Assembly (NCBI RefSeq): GCF_002929305.1
Contig: NZ_PJIO01000006.1
Span: forward strand, 62,001 to 126,000
Length of the DNA: 64,000 nucleotides
Direction: 5' to 3'
DNA from: Arthrobacter sp. GMC3
GTDB lineage: Bacteria; Actinomycetota; Actinomycetes; Actinomycetales; Micrococcaceae
Part shown: piece by piece, positions 39,069 through 48,398 of the stretch
How positions within the stretch are numbered: position 1 is the first letter of the stretch
Layout: each line of letters opens with the position of its first letter
Notes under the pieces: model-generated
What the model was told of the DNA's origin: nothing
Seen by the model: only the letters and a program-made list of their open reading frames with translations
Database searches by the model: none
Program-made: the position numbers and the translations under genes

Positions 39069-40084
39069 AGCCCTTGCTCCCGTAGTTTCTCATCGAGCCG
39101 CGGGAAAACCCGGCGGGCGTTCCCGGCGAAGATTCCTTCGCGTTCCGCAGCCGTTACGTCGGCGGCATCGATGTAGCGTTTCGTGTCATCGAAGTACTGC
39201 CCGGTCTGCGGATCGATCCCGCGCACGGCTCCGATCATCTCCGAACCGAACAGGATGTTCTTGTTCGCGATCACGTCCACCAGCAAGTCAATGCCGGGCT
39301 GGTGATAGACGCAGCTGTCGAAGAACACATTGTTCATCAGGTGGGTGTCCAGGCTTGGCTGCTTGAGCATATCCGCCAAGCCACGGTAGCGGCCCCAATG
39401 GTACGGAACCGCCCCACCGCCATGCGGGATAATCAGGCGCAGTGTGGGGAAATCCTTGAAGAGGTCGCCCTGGAGCAGCTGCATGAACGCGGTGGTGTCC
39501 GCGTTCATGTAGTGCGCCCCGGTGGCGTGGAAGTTCGGGTTGCACGACGCCGAGACGTGGACCATGGCGGGCACGTCCAGTTCCACGAGCTTCTCGTAGA
39601 GCGGGTACCAGAACTTGTCCGTGAGCGGAACCGTCTCCCACTTGCCGCCGCTGGGGTCGGGATTGAGGTTGGCGCCAATGAATCCGAGTTCGGTGACGGC
39701 CCGCTGAAGTTCCTTGATGGATTCGCCCAGGTCGGCGCCGGGCGACTGGGGTAGCTGGCAAACTCCCACGAACGTCTCCGGGAACAGCTCAACCACACGT
39801 TTGATCAGGTTGTTGCAGGCGATGCTCCACTCGAGGCTGATGCGCTGATCGCCTTCATGGTGGCCCATGGCCGATGCGCGGGGCGAGAAGATGGTCAGAT
39901 CGGTGCCGCGTTCGGTGATCAGCTTGAGCTGGTTGGCCTCAATGCTTTGGCGGATGATCGAGTCCGTGATCTCCGGGTAGGCGGGCGTTGGCTCTCCTGC
40001 GTTGAACGCAGCCAGCTGGTCGATGCGCCACTGATTGTGAAGCTCAGGGGCGGTGGTGTAGTGGCCATGGCAATCGATGATCAT
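39065..40084 (-). CDS. ligJ: 4-oxalomesaconate hydratase
   Basis: A 339-residue amidohydrolase-superfamily hydratase. ATG 40084 follows GGGAGAGCAA and overlaps the ligU stop by 4 nt. The N-terminal metal motif is [10 protein letters not shown] (His6, His8), and VHVSASCNPNFHATGAHYMN and IIPHGGGAVPYHWGR carry further ligands. The enzyme hydrates 4-oxalomesaconate to 4-carboxy-4-hydroxy-2-oxoadipate. It is clearly LigJ-like rather than the unrelated GalB type. Confidence 0.93.
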   Translation of the reverse strand: MIIDCHGHYTTAPELHNQWRIDQLAAFNAGEPTPAYPEITDSIIRQSIEANQLKLITERGTDLTIFSPRASAMGHHEGDQRISLEWSIACNNLIKRVVELFPETFVGVCQLPQSPGADLGESIKELQRAVTELGFIGANLNPDPSGGKWETVPLTDKFWYPLYEKLVELDVPAMVHVSASCNPNFHATGAHYMNADTTAFMQLLQGDLFKDFPTLRLIIPHGGGAVPYHWGRYRGLADMLKQPSLDTHLMNNVFFDSCVYHQPGIDLLVDVIANKNILFGSEMIGAVRGIDPQTGQYFDDTKRYIDAADVTAAEREGIFAGNARRVFPRLDEKLREQGL

Positions 40085-41181
40085 TTGCTCTCCCAAGCGG
40101 ATCGGGGGACGTAGACGGAGCCGCTCATCAAGAGTCGAGCGGTACGAAGAAGTGCGGATTTGAGTACCACCGGCGCTCCGGAGGAGTTGTCCATTTCCAT
40201 CTGTACGGTGAAGAAGCCGCTGGGGTGTTCCACCGCGACTTCGAGGTTCTCCCCTGCCCCGTGGACTCCGGCGATCTGGGCCGCCACGCTGCCCTCGAGC
40301 GTGCAGGCGGTCGCCACCGAGACGGCACCGAGAACGCCAATCGACTCATGGACACGGTGCGGGATGAAGGTGCGGGTGCTGAGAAGTCCACCGTTGCGGG
40401 CGGGGGCAAGCAGGCTCATCTTGGGGACCGTCTTAGTGGTGACGTCGCCCAAGTTCATCAAGGTGCCCGCTTGCAGGCGGATCTCCTCGACGCGGGCCTT
40501 CAGCTCCGTGTTGGCCTCGAGCTCGGCTGGGGATTCGTAGCCGGTGACGCCAAAGTCGGCCGCATCCAGGCACACCACGGGCATACCGTTGTCGATGCAG
40601 GTCACGCGAACCCCGTTGACGACATCGACGACGTTGCCCGTGGGCAGCAACGCCCCACAGCTTGAGCCGGCAACATCCTCAAAGTTGATGATGATCGGGG
40701 CATGGGTGCCTGGCACGCCGTCAATCCGGGCATCGCCGGCATACTCGACCAAGCCGCCGGGCGTCAGGACCTCGACCGTCGCCTTCGAGTTGGTGTTGAC
40801 CATGTAGATTGCCACGGCCGTGACGCCGTCGTGCGCCGCCACCAGGCCCTTCTCGATGGCGAAGGGGGCGACACCGGCGAGGATATTTCCACAGTTTTGT
40901 GAATCGCTCACCTCCGCACGGTCGGGCCAGACCTGCAGGAACAGGTAGTCGACGTCGATTCCGGGGCGCTGCGAGGCGCTGACCACGGCGACCTTGGAGG
41001 TCAGCGGGTGCCCGCCGCCCATGCCGTCGATCTCCCGCGGGTCCGGTGAACCCATGGCCGCGAGCAGGAACTTATCGCGTACCGCCCGTTCGGCGGGCAG
41101 CTCATCCGCGAGGAAGTAGAGCCCCTTGGACGTGCCGCCACGCATCACGGTGCACGGCACGGAGGCCTGGCTGCTGCTCAT
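40081..41181 (-). CDS. ligU: 4-oxalomesaconate tautomerase (PrpF family)
   Basis: A 366-residue PrpF-like isomerase with a diaminopimelate-epimerase fold. Hallmarks are [14 protein letters not shown] at the N-terminus, [15 protein letters not shown] near 53-67, and [16 protein letters not shown] with Cys97. PrpF itself isomerises aconitates, but position between ligK and ligJ points to the LigU role of 1,3-allylic isomerisation of 4-oxalomesaconate. It overlaps both neighbours by 4 nt. Confidence 0.88.
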   Translation of the reverse strand: MSSSQASVPCTVMRGGTSKGLYFLADELPAERAVRDKFLLAAMGSPDPREIDGMGGGHPLTSKVAVVSASQRPGIDVDYLFLQVWPDRAEVSDSQNCGNILAGVAPFAIEKGLVAAHDGVTAVAIYMVNTNSKATVEVLTPGGLVEYAGDARIDGVPGTHAPIIINFEDVAGSSCGALLPTGNVVDVVNGVRVTCIDNGMPVVCLDAADFGVTGYESPAELEANTELKARVEEIRLQAGTLMNLGDVTTKTVPKMSLLAPARNGGLLSTRTFIPHRVHESIGVLGAVSVATACTLEGSVAAQIAGVHGAGENLEVAVEHPSGFFTVQMEMDNSSGAPVVLKSALLRTARLLMSGSVYVPRSAWESK

Positions 41182-41858
41182 TCCTTGTACTCCTCGTAAA
41201 CCAAGCCCTTGGCAGCCAGGGCTTCTCGCATGTTGTAAATGTCCAGGCCCAACTCGCCGGCAGCCAGGCGCGCGCGTTTCGCCGTCTCGTTGGCTTCGCG
41301 TTCCAGGCCCTTGACGAGGACTGCGGCCGCGTCTTCACGGCGCACCACCACCACGCCGTCGACGTCGGCAATCACCACGTCGCCCGGCCGGACATGCTGG
41401 TTCGCGATCACGATGGGGGTCTGCACGTTGGTGGGCGTCCCCTTGACCGTGCCTTGGGCAAAGATGCTCTTCGACCAGACGGGGAAGCCCATTTCGGTGA
41501 GGGTCGCGACGTCGCGCACCCCGGCATCGATCACCAGGCCGCGCACGCCGTGGGCCATCAGGCTCTCGGCCAACAGGTCGCCGAGGAAGCCGTCGTCGCA
41601 GGGACTCGTCGGGGTGACAACGAGGATGTCCCCAGGCTTGGCTTGTTCAACTGCCACGTGGATCATCCAATTGTCACCGGGCGAGACCTCGCAGGTGAGG
41701 GCGTTGCCGGCAATCTTCGCGGGGAAAATGGGGCGCAGGCGCCGATCAAGCAAGCCGATCCGGCCCTGTGCCTCGTGAACTGTGGCGACACCCAAGCCGG
41801 CCAAGCCGTCGACAATGTCCAGCTCGGTGCGGGGGGTGCCTGTTACTACTCGCGCCAT
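41178..41858 (-). CDS. ligK: 4-carboxy-4-hydroxy-2-oxoadipate / 4-hydroxy-4-methyl-2-oxoglutarate aldolase
   Basis: A 226-residue RraA-like class II aldolase. The active-site segment [18 protein letters not shown] (about residues 113-130) contains the Arg and Asp of the family, preceded by [31 protein letters not shown] precedes the ATG. It cleaves the last C6 intermediate to pyruvate and oxaloacetate, completing the pathway. It is the first gene of the lig operon, and a palindromic operator lies about 80 bp upstream. Confidence 0.92.
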   Translation of the reverse strand: MARVVTGTPRTELDIVDGLAGLGVATVHEAQGRIGLLDRRLRPIFPAKIAGNALTCEVSPGDNWMIHVAVEQAKPGDILVVTPTSPCDDGFLGDLLAESLMAHGVRGLVIDAGVRDVATLTEMGFPVWSKSIFAQGTVKGTPTNVQTPIVIANQHVRPGDVVIADVDGVVVVRREDAAAVLVKGLEREANETAKRARLAAGELGLDIYNMREALAAKGLVYEEYKE

Positions 41859-41933
41859 GATTCTCCTTTGAATTCTCGCGCAGTGCGCGTTGCTTCAAGA
41901 GAACTCCATCGGGCGCCGGCGCATCAAAGCCAT

Positions 41934-41948
41934 TTCCGGATACCGGAA
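41934..41948 (-). promoter_or_regulatory. candidate IclR operator upstream of the lig operon
   Basis: TTCCGG-ATA-CCGGAA is a perfect 15-bp palindrome 76 bp before the ligK start and just beyond the end of the IclR-type gene. IclR regulators of aromatic pathways bind palindromes of this size in the promoter of the adjacent operon. No -35/-10 pair is obvious. Confidence 0.55.
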
Positions 41949-41987
41949 GACAACCCTGAAACCGGCCGGGAAGCGGCGGCCGTGCGT

Positions 41988-42763
41988 TCAGTGCAGCCGC
42001 GAGGCCACACCAAGCCCTGAGTCAAGCAGCTTCTTGGAGAGTGCGGCGGCCGTCACCTGCAACACGGGGACCATCCGCTGGGGTTCGGTCGTGGTACTGG
42101 TCAGGACGACCCCGAATGCGGCAATGACCTGTCCCGCCTTGCCACGCACGGGCACGGCCACGGAAACCGATCCATCGACCAACTCCCCGTAGGTGATGGC
42201 AAAGCCGTGCGACTTAATCTTGCGGAGCTGTTCGGCAAGTGTCGCCGTGTCGGTGATGGTCTGTTCGGTGTAGCGATCCAAGGTGGTGAGCGTCGCCTCC
42301 TGCAGTTCCGCACCGCCATAGGCCAGCAGCACCTTGCCGACGCCGGTGGCATGCAGGGGCAGCCGGGTGCCAGGTTTGCTGAGCACCGAAATCGTTCGCG
42401 AGCCGGCGATGCGATCGACAATGAGGCAACGCAGCCCGTCAAGTACACCGAGCTGCACGGCATCGTTGCCGAGCCCGAAGACGTCCTCCATGTACGGCAG
42501 TGCCACTTCTCGCAGCTCGGCGTGCACGGAGGCGAGCATGCCCAGTGCCCAGATCTTCCGCCCGATCTCGTAGTCGCCGTCGGCCCCCTGACCAGGGCGG
42601 ACTGCTCTTCCAAATCGCGGACGAGCCGGTGCGTGGTGGTCAGGGGCAGCCCGGCCCGCCGCGCAATGGCGGACAGCGACTGGCGACGGTTCTTGGTGCT
42701 GAAGGTGTCCAACACCGCGAAGGCACGTCCGGTCACGGATCGGGTCACTGGTGTCTTGTCCAT
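41988..42763 (-). pseudogene. IclR-family regulator interrupted by a frameshift
   Basis: The N-terminal part starts at ATG 42763 (GGGAG upstream) and has an intact winged helix-turn-helix (SVTGRAFAVLDTFSTKNRRQ, then GLPLTTTHRLVRDLE). After LVRG the frame breaks at a C5 run (42584-42588). The rest of the protein, beginning DGDYEIGRKIWALGM and ending at TAA/TGA 41988, is in another frame. Inserting one base in the run rejoins them as VRGADGDYEIG. The complete protein would be about 259 residues, a normal IclR. It lies between the cou/phd-type and lig operons, on the same strand, and would be their natural regulator. Confidence 0.85.
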
Positions 42764-42822
42764 GGTTGCAATTCTCCCATTGCTCAATCGAAGCACCGGC
42801 GGCCCCTTGCCGGGCGGATCCC

Positions 42823-44370
42823 TTAGTTCGGGAATTGCAAGCGTAAGTCAGTCTTGCGAATTTTTCCGCTCGCCGTACGGGGCATCTCGCCAACAAAAAC
42901 CACCTGCTTGGGGATCTTGTACCGGGCCAGCCGGCCGTCCAAGTGTTCCCGAAGCTGCGCTTCTGTTAGTTCAGCCCCGGGGTGGAGGGTCACGATGGCC
43001 AGCGGAACTTCACCCCATTTCGCATCCGGGACCCCAATGACTGCCGCCCCGGCGACCTGCTCCAGTTCGGCTATCAGCTGTTCCACTTCCGCCGGGTAGA
43101 TGTTCTCGCCGCCGGAAATGATCATGTCCTTCAAGCGGTCGGAGACAAACAGGAAGCCCTGTTCATCTAAGGACCCCAGGTCCCCCGATTTGAACCAGCC
43201 GCCGGTCTCAAACGCGGCTGCGCTGGCGTCCGGCAGATTCCAATACTGGCTAATCACGTTGGGCCCTGACACCTGAATTTCTCCCACCTCGCCCGGCAGC
43301 AGCGGCTCCCCCTCGGGTGAAGCTATCCGGACGCTTGTAAAGAAGTGGGCGACGCCGGATGAGCCGGCCTTGTCGCGGGACCGCCACGAAGGCAGCATGG
43401 TTGCACCAGGCGCCGTTTCGGTCATGCCGTAGCCGCTGGAGAAATTCAAGCCACGCTTTTCATAGGCCTCCAACACGCGCATCGGCACAGCCGACCCACC
43501 GCAGGTCAGCTTGTCGAGGGAGGAGATGTCGCTCGATTCCCAGCTCGGGTGTTCGCACAGCATCTGGAACGTGGTGGGGACGCCGTTCAGGGATGTCACC
43601 TTCAGTTCCTCGATGAGCCCCAGCGCCCGTCCCGGCTCGAAGCGGTGCTCCAACACCACTGTTGCTCCCTTGAGCAGCATGGGCAGCACGCCCATGTCCA
43701 GTGACGCAACATGGAACATGGGCGAAATGATCAGCGCTACATCGTGCCTGTTCAGGTCCGTGTCGGTGATGACGTTGATGGCGTTCCAGGTCAGGTTGCC
43801 GTGCGTGAGCAGGGCGCCTTTGGGCCGGCCCGTGGTGCCTGAGGTGTACAGGATCATGGCACCGTCCTCCAAGCCAACAGCAACGTCGGAGTGCTCGGGC
43901 GACGCCGCGGCGAGCACGTCGGCGAAGCACTCCACTGTTTCCGACCCTGCGGGCGTCGCCGCGGGCGAACCGTCCTGGACCACAATCCGGTGTTCGACGG
44001 CGGTGGCCCCGGACACGGCAGCCACGGCGAGCGAGTTCAGTGCCCCGGCATGGATGAGGACCTTAGCCCCACTGTCTTGGAGCTGGTAGCGAATTTCCGG
44101 TGCCGCCAGGCGAGTGTTGAGTGGGACGAAGATGGCCCCGAGCAGTCCGCAGGCAAAGAACGTACTCAAAAAGGCCGGGTCGTTCTCCCCTAGATAGGCA
44201 ACGGTGTCGCCCTGGCCGATCCCACGTCCACGCAGTCCGTTCGCCAGACGATCGGAATCCTGCCCCAACTCGTCGTAGCTAAGCCTCTGAGTATCAGCAA
44301 TGACGGCCGTGGACGTCCCCGATTTCATTCGGCGGCGTTGCAGCCATGACCCGACTCCATTGTTCAACAT
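42823..44370 (-). CDS. couL: p-hydroxycinnamoyl-CoA synthetase (AMP-binding acyl-CoA ligase)
   Basis: A 515-residue ANL-superfamily ligase. ATG 44370 is preferred, with AAAGG 8 nt upstream. The AMP/phosphate motif is ILYTSGTTGRPKGALLTHGN, followed by SSGYGMTETAPG, the hinge KSGDLGSLDEQGFLFVSDR and the C-terminal lysine motif PRTASGKIRKTDL. The general family is fatty/aromatic acyl-CoA synthetase; assignment to p-coumarate or related phenylpropanoids rests on the gene set around it, which matches the cou (Rhodococcus) and phd (Corynebacterium) clusters. Confidence 0.83.
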   Translation of the reverse strand: MLNNGVGSWLQRRRMKSGTSTAVIADTQRLSYDELGQDSDRLANGLRGRGIGQGDTVAYLGENDPAFLSTFFACGLLGAIFVPLNTRLAAPEIRYQLQDSGAKVLIHAGALNSLAVAAVSGATAVEHRIVVQDGSPAATPAGSETVECFADVLAAASPEHSDVAVGLEDGAMILYTSGTTGRPKGALLTHGNLTWNAINVITDTDLNRHDVALIISPMFHVASLDMGVLPMLLKGATVVLEHRFEPGRALGLIEELKVTSLNGVPTTFQMLCEHPSWESSDISSLDKLTCGGSAVPMRVLEAYEKRGLNFSSGYGMTETAPGATMLPSWRSRDKAGSSGVAHFFTSVRIASPEGEPLLPGEVGEIQVSGPNVISQYWNLPDASAAAFETGGWFKSGDLGSLDEQGFLFVSDRLKDMIISGGENIYPAEVEQLIAELEQVAGAAVIGVPDAKWGEVPLAIVTLHPGAELTEAQLREHLDGRLARYKIPKQVVFVGEMPRTASGKIRKTDLRLQFPN

Positions 44371-44412
44371 AGTCAAAACCTTTCCGGGGTCGACCCCCAA
44401 AACCTCGCTCTA

Positions 44413-45738
44413 TTAGAGCGCAGTCAAATCATTGTTTTTGGGTTCACGGGTCAAGAGGATGAAGACAATGGAGACGATCGACAGGCCACCAAGGTACCAG
44501 ATGACCGACCCGATGTCGTGGCCGGAACTCTTGAACAATGCCGCCACAATGGTTGGTGTAAAGCCAGCGCCCAGGAGGGTAGCCAGCTGGTAGCCCAGAG
44601 AGGCGCCGGTGTAGCGCGAGGTGGTGCCAAACTGCTCCGTCACGAAGGCCGCCATGGGGCCGAACAAGAACGAGTGCAAGATGAGCCCGCCCGTGAATGC
44701 CACGAAGATGAGCCACACATTGTTGGAGGAAAGCATGGCAAACATCGGTACCAGGTAGATGATGAACAGCACCAGACCGGCAACCATGACAGGCTTGCGG
44801 CCCAGCTTGTCCGAGAGACGCCCACCGATCAGGACAAAGGCGATCCCGATAGTAGAGGCGCCGGCAAAGGCATAAAGCACACCCTGCCGGGGCGCACCCA
44901 GTGACACCGCGTACGTGACGGCAAAGGTCGCCATGACTACCTGAAGGGCGAACCCGGCGGCACCTGCCAGCATGATGAAAATCAGCGGGCGCGGCTTCTT
45001 CAGCACCTGGATCAGCGGAATCCTCGGCTTCTTACCTTCGGCTTCTTCTTGGGCCACGGCGGCAGCGAAGATGGGACTCTCGGTAACCTTCAGCCGCACG
45101 AACATGCCCACAATCAGCAGCACAAAGGAGATCAGGAACGGGATCCTCCAGCCCCATGAAAGGAACTGATCGTTGGGCAGAGATGAGACAACACCCATGG
45201 CCAAGGTACCCAAGACTGCTCCGGTGGGTGCCCCGGCGTTCACGAAGGAGGCGGCAAAGCCGCGGCGCTTAGCGTCGGAATGTTCAAGTGCCATCAGCGC
45301 AGCACCGCCCCATTCGCCACCAACGGCGATACCCTGCACCACACGCAGAAGGATCAAAAGCACCGCGCCCCAGGGCCCAATGACGGAGCTGCCGGGCACA
45401 AGGCCAATCAATGTGGAAGCCACTCCCATCATCATCATGGAGACGATGAGCATTTTCTTGCGCCCAATCCTGTCACCGAAGTGACCAAAGATGATTCCGC
45501 CCAGCGGCCGGGCAAGGTAACCGGCAGCGAAGGTGCCGTAGGAGGCCACCACACCCACCCAGTCGTCCATGCCTGTAAAGAAGACCTTGGGGAACACCAC
45601 CGCTGCGGCCGTGGCGTAGAGCAGAAAATCGTAGTACTCGATAGTGCTGCCCAAATAGCTGGAGGCGACGACGGTGCGTGCCTCTTTTCGCCGGAGGGCT
45701 GTTGGATCGCCAGTGTTCGTGGTGACGGGTGTGCTCAT
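44413..45738 (-). CDS. couT: MHS-type MFS transporter, probable hydroxycinnamate uptake
   Basis: A 441-residue twelve-helix transporter of the metabolite:H+ symporter (ShiA/ProP-like) group. ATG 45738 has AAGGACG upstream. Typical motifs are ASSYLGSTIEYYDFLLYATA in helix 1, GHFGDRIGRKKML in loop 2-3 and RVVQGIAVGGEWGGAALMAL in helix 4. In the phd/cou clusters the equivalent gene imports phenylpropanoids; I infer the same here from its position between the hydratase and the CoA ligase genes. Confidence 0.85.
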   Translation of the reverse strand: MSTPVTTNTGDPTALRRKEARTVVASSYLGSTIEYYDFLLYATAAAVVFPKVFFTGMDDWVGVVASYGTFAAGYLARPLGGIIFGHFGDRIGRKKMLIVSMMMMGVASTLIGLVPGSSVIGPWGAVLLILLRVVQGIAVGGEWGGAALMALEHSDAKRRGFAASFVNAGAPTGAVLGTLAMGVVSSLPNDQFLSWGWRIPFLISFVLLIVGMFVRLKVTESPIFAAAVAQEEAEGKKPRIPLIQVLKKPRPLIFIMLAGAAGFALQVVMATFAVTYAVSLGAPRQGVLYAFAGASTIGIAFVLIGGRLSDKLGRKPVMVAGLVLFIIYLVPMFAMLSSNNVWLIFVAFTGGLILHSFLFGPMAAFVTEQFGTTSRYTGASLGYQLATLLGAGFTPTIVAALFKSSGHDIGSVIWYLGGLSIVSIVFILLTREPKNNDLTAL

Positions 45739-45802
45739 GGAACGTCCTTGTTCTCTGTGGTGAGTTCTGTGGAGACGCCGGCGTCTTTGCCGGCCCCGAT
45801 TG

Positions 45803-46258
45803 TTAGCTGTAGAAGCGGGCCAGGAACTCGGCAACAACGGCCGGCCGCTCCTGACCTTCAATTTCGATGGTGTTGGCGACCTTGATCTGCACGCCGCCCT
45901 TGACCTCGCTCACTTCGGCGATGGTTGCCTGCAGGCGCACGCGGGAACCGACCTTGACCGGGGAGGTGAAGCGGACACGGTCAAGGCCGTAGTTGACCTT
46001 GGCGGAGGCGCCTTCGACGTCAAACAGCTCGCTCCACAAGGGGATGAGCAGGGACAAGGTGAGGAAGCCGTGGGCGATGGGCGCACCGAAGGGGCCGTCT
46101 TTGGCGCGTTCCGGGTCAACATGGATCCACTGGTGATCGGAGGTGGCATCGGCGAACAAGTTCACTTGTTCCTGGGTGATTTCGCGGTACTCGGAATAGC
46201 CAAGATCCGTTCCGGCAAGGGTCAGTACTTTATCGAAATCGACGACGAGATTGGGCAT
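45803..46258 (-). CDS. couM: MaoC-type hot-dog enoyl-CoA hydratase
   Basis: A 151-residue single hot-dog-fold hydratase. ATG 46258 follows GGAGGCAACC. The catalytic motif is seen in FADATSDHQWIHVDPERA followed by FGAPIAHGFLTLSL (Asp and His dyad). In this operon it should hydrate p-coumaroyl-CoA to the 3-hydroxyacyl-CoA. The cou gene letter for this step is assigned by analogy. Confidence 0.83.
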   Translation of the reverse strand: MPNLVVDFDKVLTLAGTDLGYSEYREITQEQVNLFADATSDHQWIHVDPERAKDGPFGAPIAHGFLTLSLLIPLWSELFDVEGASAKVNYGLDRVRFTSPVKVGSRVRLQATIAEVSEVKGGVQIKVANTIEIEGQERPAVVAEFLARFYS

Positions 46259-46298
46259 GGTTGCCTCCGTGGTTGGTGTTGTAGGAAAAAAGGAAAAA

Positions 46299-47492
46299 TT
46301 AGTGTGTGAAGGCGCTGCGACCCGTGAGTGCGCGGCCCACGATGAGGGCGTTGATCTCGTGGGTGCCTTCGTAGGAGTAGATAGCCTCGGCGTCGGCGTG
46401 GAAACGGCCCACATCACAGGTCAGGGTGATGCCGTTGCCGCCGGCCACTTCCCGGGCCAGGGCAACGGTTTCGCGCATGTGCAAGCTGATCCACATCTTG
46501 GCCAGGGCAGAGTCCTCGTCGCGGTAGACGCCTTTGGACTGCTGCTCGGTCAGCCGAATCACCAAGGACAACGACGCCGTGAGGTTGCCCAGCATGCGGG
46601 CCAGTTTCTCCTGCACCAGTTGGAACGATCCCAAGGACCGGCCAAACTGATCGCGGCCGCGGACGTAGGCAAGGGCGGCCTCGAATGCTCCGGCCTGGAC
46701 CCCTGTGGCAATCCAGGCAACATCCGAACGCATGGCCTTAAGCATGGTCGCCACGTCCTTAAAGGAGTTGACGCCATGCAGGCGCATCGCTTCCGGGACG
46801 CGTACCTCCCTCAACTCGATGTCGGCGTTTTGCATCATCCGCAGTGAGGTCTTGCCGCCAATCTTGCTCAGCGTGACGCCGGGCGCTTGCCGGTCAACCA
46901 GAAAAGCCTTGACCTGGTTGTCGGCAATGTCTCTGGCAAAAACGGCCAGAACATCCGCGCTCTCAGCCCCGCCGATCCATCGCTTGGCACCGTTGAGGAT
47001 CCACTGATCCCCCACCCTTTCGGCGGTCGTAGCTAGGCCACCGGCTATGTCTGAACCATGATCTGGCTCGGTCAGTGAGAAGACACCCTTGAGGGAGAAA
47101 TCAACCACCTTGGGCATCCACAGGGCCTGCTGTTCGGCACTGGCCCCGATCCTGATGGCTGTGCGGAACAACCCGGCCTGGGCGGTGTAGAAGGTAGCCA
47201 GTGAGGCGTCCGTGCGGGCCAGTTCAAAGATCCGGAACCCGTTGAAGAGTCCTCGTGCCGGTCCCTCGGCGCACAGTTCCGCCGGTTCCATGATGTCCAG
47301 CTCGATCAGCGGCTGAGTCAACTGTTCGGGGAACGCACCGCGCTCCCAGTACTCGGCAAGCAACGGCTTCGCTTCGGTGTCCAAAAACGACCTCAGGCGT
47401 GAGAGCACACCCCGTTCGGCCGCGGTGAGGAGGGACTCGGCGTCGTAGTAGTCACAGACGCTATAGAGTCGCTCCGATGCAGACGCAGTCAC
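46299..47492 (-). CDS. acyl-CoA dehydrogenase, glutaryl-CoA-dehydrogenase-like
   Basis: A 397-residue flavoenzyme. The start is GTG 47492, one base after the stop of the upstream amidohydrolase gene; longer readings run into that gene. The FAD/substrate segments GVFSLTEPDHGSD and NGAKRWIGGA and the C-terminal YEGTHEINALIVGRALTG, holding the catalytic Glu, are typical of the GcdH group. In phd/cou clusters a similar enzyme desaturates dihydro-cinnamoyl-CoAs (phenylpropanoids with a saturated side chain), feeding them into the hydratase step. Confidence 0.86.
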   Translation of the reverse strand: MTASASERLYSVCDYYDAESLLTAAERGVLSRLRSFLDTEAKPLLAEYWERGAFPEQLTQPLIELDIMEPAELCAEGPARGLFNGFRIFELARTDASLATFYTAQAGLFRTAIRIGASAEQQALWMPKVVDFSLKGVFSLTEPDHGSDIAGGLATTAERVGDQWILNGAKRWIGGAESADVLAVFARDIADNQVKAFLVDRQAPGVTLSKIGGKTSLRMMQNADIELREVRVPEAMRLHGVNSFKDVATMLKAMRSDVAWIATGVQAGAFEAALAYVRGRDQFGRSLGSFQLVQEKLARMLGNLTASLSLVIRLTEQQSKGVYRDEDSALAKMWISLHMRETVALAREVAGGNGITLTCDVGRFHADAEAIYSYEGTHEINALIVGRALTGRSAFTH

Positions 47493-47493
47493 A

Positions 47494-48393
47494 TCAGCCC
47501 GCCAATCCAAGCAGGCGAACGGCATTGTCTTTGAGGATCTTCGGGCGGACCTCATCCTTGAGCGGCAGCTCGGCAAAGGCACCCAGCCACTTGGCGGGAG
47601 TGATCAGCGGATAGTCGGTGCCGAGCAGGACCTTGTCTTGCAACACGGAGTTGCTGGCCTTGACAAGGGACTCCGGGAAGTACTTCGGGGACCAGCCGGA
47701 GAGGTCGATGAACACGTTGGCCTTGTGTGTGGCGATGGAGTTCGCTTCATCCTGCCAGGGCACGGAGGGGTGGGCCATGATGATTTGCAGTTCCGGGAAG
47801 TCGGCGGCCACTGCGTCGAGCAGCATCGGATTGGAGTAGCCGAGCTTGATGCCAAAGCCGCCCGGCAGGCCCGCCCCCATGCCGTTCTGTCCCGTGTGGA
47901 AGATCGCCGGTAGCCCAAGGTCCTGCAGGGTTTCCCAAAGGGGGTAAAACGCCTCGCTCGAGGGGTCAAAGCCCTGCAGGGACGGGTGGAACTTGAATCC
48001 GCGTGCCCCAAGGTCCCCGGCCAGATACTTGGCACGCGTGATAGCTTCGGCTCCGGTGCGCGGATCCACGCTGCCAAAGGGAATCAGCACATCGTTGTTC
48101 CGGGCGGCGCCGGCGATCAACTGTTCGATGTTGTTGGGGTCGTGTCCCAATGCCGTGCGTGCGTCCACGGTGAAGACGACGGCTGCCATCTTCAGTTCGC
48201 GGTAGAGCTCGGCGACGGCGTCAATGGTCGGGCTGCGATCCTCGGACTTGAAGTACTTTTTGGACGCCTCGGTCAGCGCCTCGGGAAGGGAGTGGTGGCC
48301 GTCGTCGTCGATTTCGATGTGCACATGCATGTCGACGGCGACGACAGCGCTTGCCTTGACGCCCAGCTCGTAGGCGGCGGACGGGGTAGGCAT
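47494..48393 (-). CDS. couO: 4-hydroxyphenyl-beta-ketoacyl-CoA hydrolase (amidohydrolase_2 family)
   Basis: A 299-residue amidohydrolase_2 protein with the metal motif DMHVHIEID near residue 21, GFKFHPSLQGFDP near 133, MAHPSVPW near 206 and the Asp of LLGTDYPLITP near 255. CouO/PhdC-type enzymes cleave the beta-keto thioester to 4-hydroxybenzoate and acetyl-CoA by hydrolysis rather than thiolysis, so no thiolase is needed, and none is present here. It lies 5 bp after the dehydrogenase gene and overlaps the region of the next start. Confidence 0.82.
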   Translation of the reverse strand: MPTPSAAYELGVKASAVVAVDMHVHIEIDDDGHHSLPEALTEASKKYFKSEDRSPTIDAVAELYRELKMAAVVFTVDARTALGHDPNNIEQLIAGAARNNDVLIPFGSVDPRTGAEAITRAKYLAGDLGARGFKFHPSLQGFDPSSEAFYPLWETLQDLGLPAIFHTGQNGMGAGLPGGFGIKLGYSNPMLLDAVAADFPELQIIMAHPSVPWQDEANSIATHKANVFIDLSGWSPKYFPESLVKASNSVLQDKVLLGTDYPLITPAKWLGAFAELPLKDEVRPKILKDNAVRLLGLAG

Positions 48394-48398
48394 GGCTG

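Noticed and set aside
40081..41181. 2-methylaconitate isomerase PrpF of the methylcitrate cycle
   Set aside because: Same family, but no prpBCD genes are near and the gene is embedded between ligK and ligJ.
47494..48393. A second LigI or an ACMSD-type decarboxylase
   Set aside because: The sequence lacks the LigI motifs and the neighbours match cou/phd clusters, so a beta-ketoacyl-CoA hydrolase fits better.
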